Source of the DNA: Antennarius striatus | Lineage: Eukaryota; Chordata; Actinopteri; Lophiiformes; Antennariidae | Direction of reading: 5' to 3' | Length of the DNA: 64,000 bases | Assembly: GCF_040054535.1 (NCBI RefSeq) | Contig: NC_090784.1 | Location: 7,530,501-7,594,500 of the forward strand | Part shown: piece after piece, positions 36,483 to 46,022 of the stretch | Position numbering within the stretch: position 1 is the stretch's first letter | Layout: each line of letters begins with the position of its first letter | The notes under the pieces: model-generated | Told to the model about the DNA's origin: nothing | Seen by the model: only the letters and a program-made list of their open reading frames with translations | Database searches by the model: none | Program-made: the position numbers and the translations under genes

Positions 36483-36606
36483 TGTATTAGGTGTTGTTGG
36501 AGACTGGAAAAACCATTTCACCTCAGAACAACTGGCTACATTCACATCCGTCCTTCGCAAAGAGATGGAGAATGAGACTTTTTCTCTGCCTTGGAGTTTG
36601 GATTGA
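18364..36606 (+). CDS. Cytosolic sulfotransferase, SULT2-type (6 coding exons, alternative first exon)
   Basis: The product transfers sulfate from PAPS to hydroxyl groups of small lipophiles; SULT2 enzymes favour steroids. Exons with the upstream start: 18364-18499, 21431-21639, 21912-22038, 22181-22275, 22650-22830 and 36491-36606, giving 864 nt and 287 aa. The 5'-phosphosulfate loop TYPKSGTSW spans the exon 1-2 junction. SHFPYHLMP carries the catalytic His, VMRNPKDVLVSSYYF the 3'-phosphate site, and FLRKG plus VVGDWKNHF the C-terminal RKGxxGDWK motif. The last motif is split between exon 5 and an exon 13.66 kb downstream. The final exon joins in phase, carries the expected KNHFT dimerisation-type segment and ends in SLPWSLD, so I am confident it belongs. 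Wording such as IPNWDRVPWLEE fits the fish sult2st group; I do not assign an exact paralogue. A second start exon lies at 19370-19508. Confidence 0.9.
19263..19346 (+). repeat. CA-rich microsatellite before first exon B
   Basis: Imperfect (ACACACTTC)n repeats pass into a pure (CA)n run that ends 24 nt before the ATG of exon B. Confidence 0.85.
19370..19508 (+). CDS. Sulfotransferase alternative first coding exon B
   Basis: It encodes 46 residues plus one base, starting MSIEDIYLQRQGLLFPK and ending VTYPKS with donor GTCAGT. It is clearly homologous to exon A (shared ESL.F.Q.FP..D.DV..VTYPKS) and joins the same exon 2, giving a 288-aa protein. The start codon follows a (CA)n tract ending at 19346, so the 5' UTR or promoter is repeat-rich. 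MSIEDIYL looks like a more typical SULT2 start than exon A. Confidence 0.75.
20045..20265 (-). mobile_element. tRNA-derived SINE fragment (reverse orientation), intron 1
   Basis: On the minus strand it contains 'gttctccccgtgtctgtgtg', 'cacctccagaaacatgca', a 'ggggtgtaccccgcctg' block and 'gataggctccagct', in the order found in the fuller copy at 49006-49345. The tRNA head is missing. Confidence 0.65.
20941..21065. mobile_element. LINE 3'-end fragment (L2/Maui-like)
   Basis: The stretch with 'ggggtcaccacagaggatca', 'ctgcctccatctaaccctgt' and 'tctctcacaccaactacctt' is a wording I know as a common teleost LINE tail, most likely L2 (Maui). Strand and exact family are uncertain. Confidence 0.45.
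21850..21900 (+). repeat. (TG)n tract at the 3' splice site of sulfotransferase exon 3
   Basis: A TG run with a few TGCG units occupies the place of the polypyrimidine tract. It ends 11 nt before exon 3 (21912). Confidence 0.85.
23490..24400. repeat. Degenerate GTTAGC/GATG satellite
   Basis: A unit of roughly 190-220 bp recurs. Anchor phrase 'aactgctggtcatgatgat' or variants occurs near 23667, 23880, 24097 and 24284, interleaved with (GATG)n tracts, the phrase 'catggatctcttg' and GTTAGC/GCTAAC hexamers. The 23495-23660 part is almost pure alternating GTTAGC and GCTAGC words and is highly self-complementary. Confidence 0.7.
24430..24806 (-). mobile_element. tRNA-derived SINE (reverse orientation)
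   Basis: On the minus strand it begins GGGGCAGCAGTTGCTCAGTG (an A-box-like tRNA head) and continues through a B-box-like 'gttcagattcccgc' to a tail reading 'ttaatttccctttgggga' and a poly-T/A run. It belongs to the same family as 38747-39088. Confidence 0.7.
24846..25260. mobile_element. hAT-type terminal sequence, probably truncated
   Basis: The start CAGCGGTCCCCAACCTTTTT has the form of a hAT (Charlie-like) terminal inverted repeat, with 'gaccggt' echoes. I found no matching right end nearby, so the far boundary is a guess. Confidence 0.45.
25426..26189. mobile_element. Foldback element with TTAA duplication and a THAP-domain exon in each arm (Kolobok-like)
   Basis: TTAA flanks both ends (25422-25425 and 26190-26193). 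The ends read AGGACAGTAAAG at the left and, on the opposite strand, AGGGACAGTAAAG at the right. The two arms, about 25426-25700 and 25900-26189, are inverted near-copies. Each arm encodes the start of a THAP-like zinc finger: the left arm + strand has MITCAVNSCVNR...DLSFFRIPSG, and the right arm minus strand has MVTCMVNGCVNR. A TTAA target site plus a THAP finger suggests the Kolobok superfamily. piggyBac also uses TTAA but has different termini and no THAP domain. The 764-bp element has no transposase, so it is non-autonomous. Confidence 0.65.
26519..27950 (-). pseudogene. Broken hAT-family transposase (ZBED-like)
   Basis: Reading on the minus strand, segments lie in order but in different frames. 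From about 27950: a stretch with HFIEDDKMVSCLL, RHTSENLAGELLRVAKEW and CVIDNAANITKAVKTL. Then 'CLAHTINLIVRDALKVMK'-type wording across a frame shift. Then 27631-27311, with EYFHRSTTATHRL, RWNSTFHMIKRILE and a QEEWEVLQEACTVLEQFE block. Then 27091-26519, with PLNWWENKASLCPHL and a GATSFPSQRIFSKTRQIM segment, which is the hAT C-terminal dimerisation region. Frameshifts and stops separate the blocks and no BED finger was found, so it is inactive. Confidence 0.8.
28480..28560. repeat. Inverted pair of LINE-like tails
   Basis: CAGGGATTAATAAAGTA is followed after eight bases by TACTTTATTAATCCTGG, a near-perfect hairpin. '...acagggattaataaagta' is a common 3' end of fish retroposons, so this may be two tails head to head. 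Confidence 0.45.
28727..28887 (+). promoter_or_regulatory. Four 38-bp tandem repeats, each with a CACGTG E-box
   Basis: Copies start at 28727, 28765, 28803 and 28841. Each contains GTGTGGCTGCAGGGAG and the core GTCACGTGAT (the last reads ACACGTGAC). CACGTG occurs at 28757, 28795, 28833 and 28871, and a fifth at about 28882 outside the repeat. GTCACGTGAY is the preferred site of USF and MiT/TFE-type bHLH-zip factors. The block sits in front of a possible first exon ending at 29028. Confidence 0.6.
28930..29028 (+). other. Possible orphan untranslated first exon
   Basis: The sequence after the E-box repeats is GC-richer and ends AATCCGAG followed by a perfect donor GTAAGTG (29029 on). It has no ATG-led frame of any length. 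Its 5' limit is unknown. With the candidate exon at 30417-30533 it could form the start of a nested transcript inside the sulfotransferase intron, or be what remains of an inserted gene copy. Confidence 0.35.
30417..30533 (+). pseudogene. Broken exon resembling the start of a fish KMT5A/SETD8-like protein
   Basis: It has an acceptor TTTTCACAG and a donor AAAG followed by GTACAG. It begins ATGTCAACAAGGAGAACC (MSTRRTRIR). After an apparent one-base frame change it reads DAKSYILSARDKPAFIE, stop, HIDANK. The ARDK..F.E.HI...K pattern resembles the segment just before the SET domain in the expanded fish SETD8-like families. The frame shift and the internal stop mean it cannot be translated as it stands. 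I see no SET domain downstream, only the 741-bp array. The assignment is tentative. Confidence 0.35.
30675..35650 (+). repeat. 741-bp tandem array, about 6.7 copies
   Basis: Equivalent positions recur every 741 bp (for example 31249, 31990, 32731, 33472, 34213 and 34954). The first copy is missing its front part and the last is cut by a SINE tail at about 35650. Copies look nearly identical by eye, with a few single-base differences. Each unit includes a 102-nt exon-like cassette and conserved open frames of 102 codons (+) and 70 codons (-), which have no recognised domain and overlap on opposite strands. Copy-specific variants suggest an A-B-A-B-C-C order (compare ccactagtatag, cctctagcatag and cctcaggtatag). 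Confidence 0.95.
31170..31271 (+). other. Exon-like cassette in 741-bp unit (copy 1 of 7)
   Basis: An acceptor TGAATTCACAG and a donor CAG|GTAAAG enclose 102 nt, open in one frame and starting VINKQPPIPTSAPEM. It is symmetrical (phase 0 to phase 0), so tandem copies could splice to each other in frame. Equivalent copies: 31910-32012 (one extra base, frame lost), 32652-32753, 33393-33494, 34134-34235, 34875-34976, and a truncated one from 35616 with the acceptor changed to CATAG. No homologue is recognised. It may be the remnant of an exon that was amplified rather than a working one. Confidence 0.4.
35655..35748 (+). mobile_element. SINE 3' end interrupting the last 741-bp unit
   Basis: The segment 'ccctacgccagcatgggata', then 'ggcttcagcaccctgtgacc' and 'gtggcagaaaatggatggat' is the 3' end of the SINE family seen complete at 49006-49345. 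Confidence 0.75.
36416..36480 (+). repeat. (TG)~32 tract at the acceptor of the last sulfotransferase exon
   Basis: A pure TG run replaces the pyrimidine tract. Only ten bases (ATTGTATTAG) separate it from exon 6. Confidence 0.95.
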
Positions 36607-36804
36607 ACAACAGAGAAAGAAAAGGTGTAGCGTGAAAGAGGTGTAGAATTAAAGTGAAAGCATATCATATGATTTATAGCTAGTTTAATGATATCATTGT
36701 TTTTTACGTGACAATTTCTACCAGTGAATAATTATTTTGTGGCTCATGCTATCCAGTATGTACATTTTACACGTATAAACAAACAAAAAACCTTTGATTG
36801 TGGC

Positions 36805-36810
36805 AATAAA
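36805..36810 (+). terminator. Poly(A) signal of the sulfotransferase gene
   Basis: AATAAA lies 199 nt after the TGA stop, the first canonical signal downstream of exon 6. Confidence 0.6.
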
Positions 36811-38746
36811 GAAATTCTACTTCCACACTGATCGTTTGAGTCATTTGAGTGAATATTCTACACCTCTATACTCTATTAATACTTCTTTTTTTTACTTCCA
36901 CTATTAAACATGATGAAAAGAGTAATATAACTACGTACAAACAGCATAACTGGCTGTACTTCCTGGCTGTAATTTCGTCCCCACTCATTCCTGTGTAACT
37001 GTTAAGTGGTTACAAGTATCACTATGTCTTGTTCTTAACTTGAAGTAATTACAAGTTTTATACAACTGACTTTTTAAATTACCTGGTACTGTAAAACCCT
37101 TGAGCAATATGATATATAAACGAGTACTTTGTGTGAACCTCAACATTTTCCAAATACACCACGGTCATGGAAAAGTTGTCTTGTAACATAAGGAAATGTA
37201 GCAGTGTTATAACGGTATGATGCCTGGTTAACAAAATAAAAATTTCACAGTGGTTGCGTAAAATTTTCAGCAGTAGCATACTAGGCTTAACATCACCTAA
37301 ACCAGGAACAACATGTGATTGTAGTTAACACCTGGCTATAACACGCTACTAACTAAAGCTCTGTAATTGTAATTGTTACCACATTGTCTTGTGGTAAAAA
37401 TCAGGAAGTTAATTTTGCAAACACTGCTGAAAGAAAGCTATTAGACCAGCATAACAAACTGTAACCCAAGAAAAAGCAATTTACCTGAAAATATTGGACT
37501 TGAATTTTTTTTAAAAGAAATTATTAGTGTGGTCAGTGGAAAAATATATAACAATCATAAGTGGGTTTTCAGCCACCATAATAAAAAGATAAAATAGAAT
37601 TCCCCTCACATTCTTTTCCAGCACAGTTCAGATAAGTTGTCTGTCACCATAAACACCTTATAATATCCTCAGGGCAGACGGTACAAAGTGCTTTGACATA
37701 CTATAAACCTATTCTGAATTGTGCCAAACTCCAGCTGAGTTTTTCAGGAGTCAGTTGATTTAAAATATTTTCTGTGCTTTTGTTATGAGTGTGAAGGCGG
37801 CTGAATGAATGAATAAATTCTTCAGACCACAAAGACCCACACAGACATCCTGTCTCCCGTGTCTTACGTGCCTAGATGGACGATTCTACGCACACAAACA
37901 TGTTTGGAGAGTCATTGTTCTGGCAGAAAGTTACTGAAGGGCTTGTGTGGTTTCTGTCAGAACTCCTGTCAGGACTTGAGTTCATTCATTGATTCCACCC
38001 ACACCAGTGTCTTTCTGTCATTAACTCTCCTGGCTGTATTTTCCAGAGCCTTCTCCACCCTCCTGCTTGCGATCAGATCAATCCTGTCACTTGTGTTGCT
38101 CAGCCACCTACTCTTCATCATCCAGTCAAGCTCCACTCTACATATACTGTATTCAGCACTCAGCTCTCAGATTGTTAGTGACTTATTCTACTATCCAGTT
38201 TTCCTGTTCTATGTGACCACTGTGCTCTGATTCTGTTTGTTTCCTGGATTCTGCCTGTTCCCCTGCTCCTTATTGGATTTGTTTAACTCTTTTGATTAAC
38301 TGGACACACTGATTTAAATTAAACTCTGGATTTGGACTTACTTCTACTCCCATGCTTTCGGGTTCACCCTGCCTGCTCAAAACTGCAACAAGTCAAATGT
38401 CTGTTTCAGCAGAACAATTTGTTTGATTTAACCAATAGGTGGCAGCAAACATCATCACAACATCATAATAGTCCACGTGTACTGTATGGTGCTGCTGCTG
38501 TTTCAGAATTAGACCATTTAAACACTTAATTTTGAAATTAGGCAGTTGAAACATGGCGTCTAGTTCTAAAACAATGATGGCAACAAATAAGATGTAAATC
38601 AGAGGCTTAGATGTGAGGTTTTATGAGATTATTCATCACACTTGATGTTCACAGTAGTTTTTATCCTTATAACCTGATTAATGTTATATAAACTAAGTAA
38701 TATTTCTTATTTTTCCTTAACCTTGATTTGGTATCTAAATTAAATC

Positions 38747-39088
38747 GGGGGCAGCAGTGGCTCAGTGGTAGAGCGGCACCGCTCCCGTCCAGTCACCTTC
38801 AGAGTGTGAGCTGACAGTGGGTGGTGTCAGCTCACCTCCCGAGCACTGCCGAGGCGCCCTTGAGCAAGGCGCCGCCCCCCCCTACAAGCTGCTCATTTCA
38901 GGGCGCACCAAGAAGTCACTGCCTGTCGCTCTGCTTCCCACTGTCTATTAAATTGCATGCTTACTGGTGTAAACGTTCAAGGGCCTGTACAAACATATAA
39001 AAATGCATGTTCAAAAATGTATACAGTAAGAGTGAAAAGATAAGAGGGACAATAAAGTGCGTTTCTTTCTTTCTGTCTTTCTTTCTTA
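38747..39088 (+). mobile_element. tRNA-derived SINE
   Basis: The head GGGGGCAGCAGTGGCTCAGT has a tRNA-like A box. The body contains 'gagtgtgagctgacagtggg' and 'cgcccttgagcaaggcgccg', followed by an AATAAAG-type tail and a (TTTC)n run. It matches the reverse copies at 24430-24806 and, more distantly, 43780-44015. Confidence 0.75.
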
Positions 39089-40194
39089 GTAGAATAGATT
39101 GATGATTGCAAAGCGGTGAACCGTTTTAACTGCTGACATACATATAATAAATTGACATTAGGTTTGAAAGCCTGACAGTATCAGTAATCATGAAACTTTG
39201 ACAAATATGAATCATGTTACAAATGTCTCTGTGCTTACAGTAGATTTTAGGAGCAAAATGACCATTCAGTTTCCATCAGCGTTAGAAAAAAATGTGAATT
39301 CCGTAAAAAACATACTAATTCAGTACTCACAATAGAATTATATTGTAAATTCATTTCAGCTACGGATGTAGAGAAGAGATTTTTATCATGAACGAACCAA
39401 CATTTGAGAATTATACTTGTTTTATACAAATAAACATTAACATTCAAATCTGTCAATCAAATTTAACTTGTATACCAAAAATTCAAACATAATCTGTAAT
39501 AATCTGAGGGCTTTCAATCTGTACGCAGTATCCTCAAACTTTCCAACTGGGTGAGGAAAAACCTCAATTAAAAAAAAGAGACCACATATGAAGGATTCCT
39601 GTCTCTAGAATGGGTAAACATGAAATAAATGTTGCAAAAACAGAGACAACTATCATGACAGGCATCAACACTTCAAGATGTATACAGGATATTTTTAAAA
39701 ACCAATGTTATAAATACATGTATCTATACCAAACACGCAGATTCCCTTGTGTCAGGTTGTTTATAGACATTGGTGAGTCAGACATGCTGTTAACAGTCAT
39801 GTAGTGAACCAAAGACACTACCATGTTGTTGATGCTAAAAGATCTGTTGTGTCCTACTCTAAAACACACATTGACTATACTGTATACTTATACTTAAAAC
39901 AAATGGTCTTCTGTCAGGTTTCTGAGTGCACACACAGTCATGTAGAACAAGTCCAAACTTATATATCTATATACAGTATATTTGAATCTTCATTCATTTA
40001 ACTGCAACCATCAAAGGCGTGTAAAGCATTTCTTTGTCATGTTTTTGAATTGTACACGTCACTGTAAGTATAACATTAGCTTCTCAATTATGATGGTTAA
40101 TGCTGTAGAAAAGCTCCTCCACCCTCCAATATCTCTGTCCCATGAGTTCTGACACTACTTCAATTACATGGTGGCCTTTTGTGCCCAGGAGGGG

Positions 40195-40196
40195 CA

Positions 40197-40229
<33 letters not shown>

Positions 40230-40258
40230 TGCGTGCGTGCGTGCGTGTGTGTGTGTGT
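40195..40258 (+). repeat. TG/TGCG microsatellite
   Basis: Alternating TG and GCGTG units run from 40198 into 'gtttag' at 40265. Confidence 0.85.
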
Positions 40259-40804
40259 TTAGGCAGACGGTGTGGTGCCTGCTTGAGGACACCCACATCG
40301 CTGCCGCCGTGTGCCCACTGGTCCTGCCCTGGGCTGCCCACAGGATGCTGGTCTGCTTTGATGCCCTCTTCTGATCAACACACTGCAGACATGCACGCTC
40401 ACACAAGATAGTCAGAAACTCCACACAGGATCCTGTAATCTTTTAAAGTCTATTACGCTCAGTCAGCCAAGGCTTCTTAAGTGAGTTGACTTCCTCAGCC
40501 CTCAGCAGTGCTCACATTTAGCCATTAAAACTCCAGTAAAGGACAATCAAACTTAATTTAATTAGACTGGAGAGTTTTCCCATGAATCTCAAACCCAAAG
40601 GGGATTATTTTTAACTGTGAGCCACCTCATTGTTAACAAGAGAAGCTCTTTCAAGAGAGAAGAGAGATGGTCAAAGAAGGCATTTGTTGAAGAATCTAAC
40701 AGTTAGTTAAATAGTCAATGAGTTCAAATGGAAGATGCAACATCTCTCCTCTCAGCTGCAGCACCGTGATTTGGTGAACTTCTAGACCCTGTGAGGGGAG
40801 GCCT

Positions 40805-41292
40805 GTGTGTGACCTGACGGTCGATGCTACACAGAACAGATTGATAGATGTTTGTCAGAGTTTGACCAATGGTTTCAAGACTTTGCATGAGTCAGTTGCT
40901 ACATTCATGTGTTATCCTGTTCTGGAAGATTTTGGAGTTGATTCATTCACAAAAATTGCAGCACTGTTTCACCTGAACTGTTCTGGAGTGGAAGATGAGA
41001 TGTGTACTCTACAAGCCGACATTCAGCTGAAGTCCAGAGCTCATGGACAATTCTAGAACTACTCACAAAGGAGAAGTACCCCAACGTGAGGACATGTTCT
41101 ACCTCCTTGGCTGCATTATTGAGCTCCACTTACTTATTTCCATCAGCCTTTTCCCACATTAAGCCATGGAGGAACATTAAGTTTGTCCATGACTGATGAT
41201 CATTAGAAGTGTGTTTGAAGCTGGATGTTAGCAGCTGCTGTGCAGACTATATATCCCTGGCTGATTCCATTCAGTCTAAGTCAAGAGTGTAA
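40805..41292 (+). pseudogene. Broken hAT transposase, C-terminal part
   Basis: In-order pieces in two frames read DFGVDSFTKIAALFHL-like wording, then EDEMCTLQADIQLKSRAHGQF, then LLTKEKYPNVRTCSTSLAALLSSTYLF and SAFSHIK, and finally 'DVSSCCADYISLADSIQSKS' before a stop. This matches the C-terminal end of Charlie-type hAT transposases (the EPM2AIP1/ZBED-like group). Stops near 41055 and 41190 and frame changes show decay. The front half of the transposase is absent. Confidence 0.65.
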
Positions 41293-42382
41293 ACTCAGGA
41301 CATGACAAAAAATGTACATAGAAGTGTTGTGTTGTTCAGCGTGGGTTGAAAATAAGTGCCAACCTGTCATCTTGTTGCCACAGAGTAAATAAGGACATCT
41401 AGCAAAACTGAAACAAGTGAAAACTAGTTTCTTCACCATCATAAACAAAGGTGTGTCTTGTAAAAGAGATTCGTAATTTCATGGGACTTCGTGGTTAAAT
41501 GAAAGAGATAAATAAGTGAATGAATAAATAAAGACCTGTGGGTCAGAGGTTGACCTTTTTAATGTGAAACTGCAGTGCTTAGATTTTTTTGTCAAACTTA
41601 CTTCTCATGCCTTTGCAAAGCTAATGTAAATTGTCCACAATTGACGTTGTTGGTTTCATACAGTGGACTGCCATCCTCCCCATAGTCATATCATCTGCTG
41701 TGGACATCAGCAGATAGACAGGCAGAAAAACGTCTAAACATCATCCCTCCCCTTTATGTATGTCACAGTGACGTCATCAGGAACATGCCCTGGTTTTTTG
41801 TGATTTAGCACAATTTAAACAAAGTGAATTGAAAGCTGATGCACTTTCACATGCCTTCCTGTAATGTTTAATAAATGACATTATTGTGTACAGGATTGTG
41901 TGTCTCAGTCTCCTTATTCATAATTTGTAACATACATGACGCAACAAAAATTACTTTCTTATTTACTCAACCGCTGTTTTTTCCCCAAATTCCATTTTGT
42001 TAAATAAATACCGGATAGTCTGTGTGACTTTTATTCATAGAATGCTCAAACACACACAGACCTGCCCTGAAATACCTCTGATTTTCTAATATTGAAGTCA
42101 GCCTCTGTCAACCAGCTCAGAGCTGTTTACCCAGTTTGATGATGGAGCTTCCTCTTCTGCTTTATGACACACATAGATAAACGACACACTCTTCCTGGCT
42201 GCATACCATCTTTCCCATCCATCTCCTCACTGTCTACTCACCCTTAACCCCTTCTATTGACTCTCACGATTATAATTACAGCACGCTCCACGACTGAAGA
42301 CACATTTAACGATAAAGTCAGACAGGTATGGTGCTACATGCATGTCATATTTGTAGACATGTTAATAATATAAATATGAATA

Positions 42383-42406
42383 ACACACACACACACACAC
42401 ACACAT
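42383..42406 (+). repeat. Short (CA)n microsatellite
   Basis: An uninterrupted CA run in AT-rich intergenic sequence. Confidence 0.8.
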
Positions 42407-43532
42407 AGACACGCACTATTCTCAGTCACACCCCACCCAGGGTGTCTGCACACTTCCGGGCCATTGGGCAATTAGCAGTAATGGCAGGAAGCTAGTTAGT
42501 GTTATCTGCTGCCATGGCGGCCTCCACTGGCACTGCCAGACCCTGGACCAGTCACGTAGGAATGTAGACACAAAGTCAGACAAGTAGGCTGCAAGGGGGG
42601 GTATGAGGAGGCAGACCAGGAGACAAATGACCTGACATGATTTCCTCAGCGCTTACCTGCTGGGCTTCATCTTAAGTCAGACTTCAAGGAGCCCAGGAAG
42701 TAATATGAGTTTAATTTGCTAAACAAACAAAAATGGTGAATCAGTGAATATCTGATTCTTTAGATAATCATCAAGACCAGAGATGCCCAGGATAAAACAT
42801 TAATAAACAATTAATTAAGCATTAATCAGAAGTGAATAAACTCAGATCATTCCTCTGCACGACTTACACGTACTGGAGCCACTTGTTGACGTCACTGTGT
42901 CTCTCTATTGTTTAAGCAGCGCGTCTCTCTTCCTTCATTCCTAAGAATGGGTGTGATTTGGGTGGTCAACACTGGTGATGGCATGGAGAGCAACGTCGAC
43001 TTTAATGGCATATGGAGAAACTGGCCCAGAAAAGCTCAAACAAAATAAACAGCAGAAATCCCTGAATGAGGCACCGGAATATCAACAGTCACGGAGGTCT
43101 AAACGGTTCCCAGAGACAGGTGGAGCATTCAGAGTCACTCTGTGTCTCTGATTAGAATGTGTGTATGAACATTTTGGCTTTGTAAAGTTTCACGTACAGT
43201 ACAGTCCCACAAAACACATTCCAATATATGCAGAATACACCATATTCACCCATATTTAGTCATCATCCCTCCATCTCTACTGGCTGGGGATTGGTCACTC
43301 TTTCTATCCTAATGTGGTGGAGAGAACAGTTATGTCCTTCATTCTGTGAAATCTATGTTTAACCAAATGTCATCGGTTGAATCAGCAATTTGAATTACTG
43401 GTATAAAGCTGATATACTGTACAGTATTCCAAGAATTTCTGTGTTGTTGAAAAATATTTATTCTATTATGGTGCCTGCACAGCAAGAAAAGACTATAAGA
43501 ATAAGAATAGGAATAATAATGAGAATGAGATT

Positions 43533-43622
43533 AATATTAAGATTAAGATTAAGATTAAGATTAAGATTAAGATTAAGATTAAGATTAAGATTAAGATTAA
43601 GATTAAGATTAAGATTAAGATT
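43533..43622 (+). repeat. (AAGATT)n hexanucleotide array
   Basis: About 15 near-perfect AAGATT units run from about 43533 to 43622, preceded by degenerate units (43495-43530). They are followed by 'aatccccgtaggggaatt', the kind of sequence found at SINE or LINE tails. The array probably grew from the tail of the reverse-oriented SINE at 43780-44015. Confidence 0.9.
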
Positions 43623-43699
43623 CTTGAATAATCCCCGTAGGGGAATTATTTTTCCACTCTTTTTAATATGTTGACACACATAGGTATACAGGCTCTAGT

Positions 43700-43701
<2 letters not shown>

Positions 43702-43769
<68 letters not shown>

Positions 43770-43770
43770 G
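43702..43770 (+). repeat. (CA)n microsatellite
   Basis: A long pure CA run, then CGCACGCATGCACGCACG. Confidence 0.9.
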
Positions 43771-43779
43771 CATGCACGC

Positions 43780-44015
43780 ACGGGCATGTAGGCTTGCAAA
43801 GCAGAGGATGATGGCAGAGCGAAGGGCAACTCCTTCACGGTGCAACCTGTGAACAACTTGTTTTGGGGATGGTGTTTTGCTCAAGGGCACCTCAGGGTGC
43901 TCAGGAGGTGAACTGGCACCTCTCCTGCTACCAGTTCACACTCCAAAGTTTTAGTCCATGGGCGAGTCTTAAACTTGCCACCCTCCGGTTCTCAGTCTAA
44001 GACCTAGTGGAACGA
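43780..44015 (-). mobile_element. Degraded tRNA-derived SINE (reverse orientation)
   Basis: Minus-strand wording such as 'gaggtgccagttcacctcct' and 'ggtgcccttgagcaaaacac' corresponds to the family at 38747-39088. The head is poorly preserved. Confidence 0.5.
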
Positions 44016-46022
44016 GCTAATGGACATTTTATAAACAACACAAAACCTCTGGACTTCTGTGAGGAACACTGACACTGAGACACTGAGCAGCACTGAGGCC
44101 AAGGATGCATTTAAAATGTGAAATGTGAAGGTATCTAATCTAATACTGTAATCCTCCAAGGGCTCTGACAAACCAACGACTCTCTCAGTCTGGAGGTCCA
44201 GATTTGGGTGGTTTCTGGCTGTTTTCTACGTGTAGACAGAAAGAAAGGCTTTGCTGCACATTGTTGTATTGAAAATCTTTCCTTTTCCCATCACCACGTT
44301 CCCAACGCATAAACTCAACAAAAGGAAAGCTCTAAGCCAACACAAGGGGATAAGATCAGACTTTCGAAGAAATTACTTGAACTAATGCAGCACGGAGAGC
44401 TTACATGCTCACCAAACATCACCCACATTCAGAAGCGCTGTCGGCTCTGCACTGACTGATGTGTTGCATATGAACTCTCTATTCTACTAGATAAACATTG
44501 ATTCATAAAGATTATTTTGATTTCCCCATTGTGTCTAGATCAATCCAAAGCATAACAGTTATTTAAAACAGCCAGTTTTAACCTCTGTAAATTTAGAAAG
44601 TGTTTGGAATAAAGCATCCTTAACGGAAGTTCTTCTCAAATATCAGCTATAGGGAAACTGCTCACAGGCTGCTGCAATGTTTGGACATGAATTCATTCTT
44701 CGTACCAAAGCTTGCAAAATAAACTATGGGTCAAATAAACATGGGTCCTTTCTGGTAAAATACTGTTTGTGTTTCTAATCTTGGATGGAGTCAACAACTT
44801 CCCTTTCAGTTTTAAATGGAAATGTAAACTGACGTGCGCCACCGAAACAGAGATTTACTATTTATGTAATGTTCAGTAAATAATTTAATGGAAGATTAAA
44901 TCATCACAATCCTGTCAGTGAGGATTATAATGATGTCACATTTTACAGCAAAACCAAGGCTAGAGTGAGGAGTAGCAGACACAATGTCTCTTTAGCTATT
45001 CTGCTTTGTATGTCTAAAATAGACACATGATTATTCTGCTCACATGCACAGATGCTTTTTGTAGACAAGTTGACTGCAGACCAGCCTACCGTCTGTCTTC
45101 CTCCTATTGTTGTTGCTGATTGTATTTTGTATTTCAGTGATGCCTTGTAACGTTGACAGATCCTCTGGATCATGTAGAGTGGCTCCAGATGACAGATCCA
45201 TGATGAGCTGAATGACAGATGGGTTTAGAATACCTCATGGTGAATTTTAGTATTTTTCCAGACCTTGTTATGTTGTTATACATTGAAAAAAGATCTGATG
45301 ATAAGAACTTAAAGCCCTTTCTTCATCCCTGACATGCCTTTATGTGGGTCTCATTTCTCTCTGTTACAACACTTGGTATAAAATGGCTAATAATGCTCAC
45401 TCGTCACAAACCAATGTTGCTTTTTAAAATCCACATGCTCAAAGAAAGTCAAGCGATCACCTGTGAGATGACCATGTCCGCCACCTGTCTGTGTTTTCAC
45501 GAGACAGATCTACGATGGGTTTCCTGTATGGCAAGAAGTCAGGAAAAGAACAGCATGGAGCAGGAAATGATGCAAGTTACTCCTATTATCAGTTGAAGAC
45601 ATGCGGAGCCGCAGGAGCTTGACTAAACGCTGGACTTGTCCAGGATAAACGCAAAATCAGTGAAAATACTCACAATGCACGCACTGCGGTGTACAGGAGG
45701 GGAGCTGTGTTTGTCTGTTAGTTGTTTATGAAACAACAATGGTTGGCCTACACAGAGGTTGACCTCAAAGGACCTCTCTACTTTCTTTTCTTTGCATAAA
45801 TATGTCAGGTAATTATAGAAGCAGAAGTCACTTACAGACTGATAACAATGGACCGAGCAGAGGAAGAGGAGGGGATCAGTTCTTAGTTTAGAGACAGATT
45901 TGCTGCTATTTTAGCAATGTGATGATGTTCAGGATATGCACAATCCACAGGTGTACAAGTCAGTAGTTATGATAATACACGGTACGCACTGCTGCAGTGT
46001 TGTAGGTCCATTATCTAAGAGG

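Larger units (their letters stand above)
22831..36490 (+). other. Last intron of the sulfotransferase gene, 13.66 kb
   Basis: The donor GTGAGT follows AAAG at 22830, and the acceptor ATTGTATTAG precedes exon 6. All other introns of this gene are below 3 kb. The excess length is repeats and inserted elements, annotated separately: degenerate satellite, SINE, MITEs, foldback element, hAT relic, E-box repeat block, orphan exon candidates and the 741-bp array. Sequence at 35750-36400 is T-rich with no recognised feature. Confidence 0.75.

Noticed and set aside
36416..36606. Last sulfotransferase exon belonging to a second, separate gene copy
   Set aside because: No other sulfotransferase exons lie between 22831 and 36490. 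The phase and the split RKG/GDWK motif fit the upstream gene exactly.
45342..45596. 84-codon + frame as a gene
   Set aside because: No domain, no supporting exons, and composition like the surrounding AT-rich desert.
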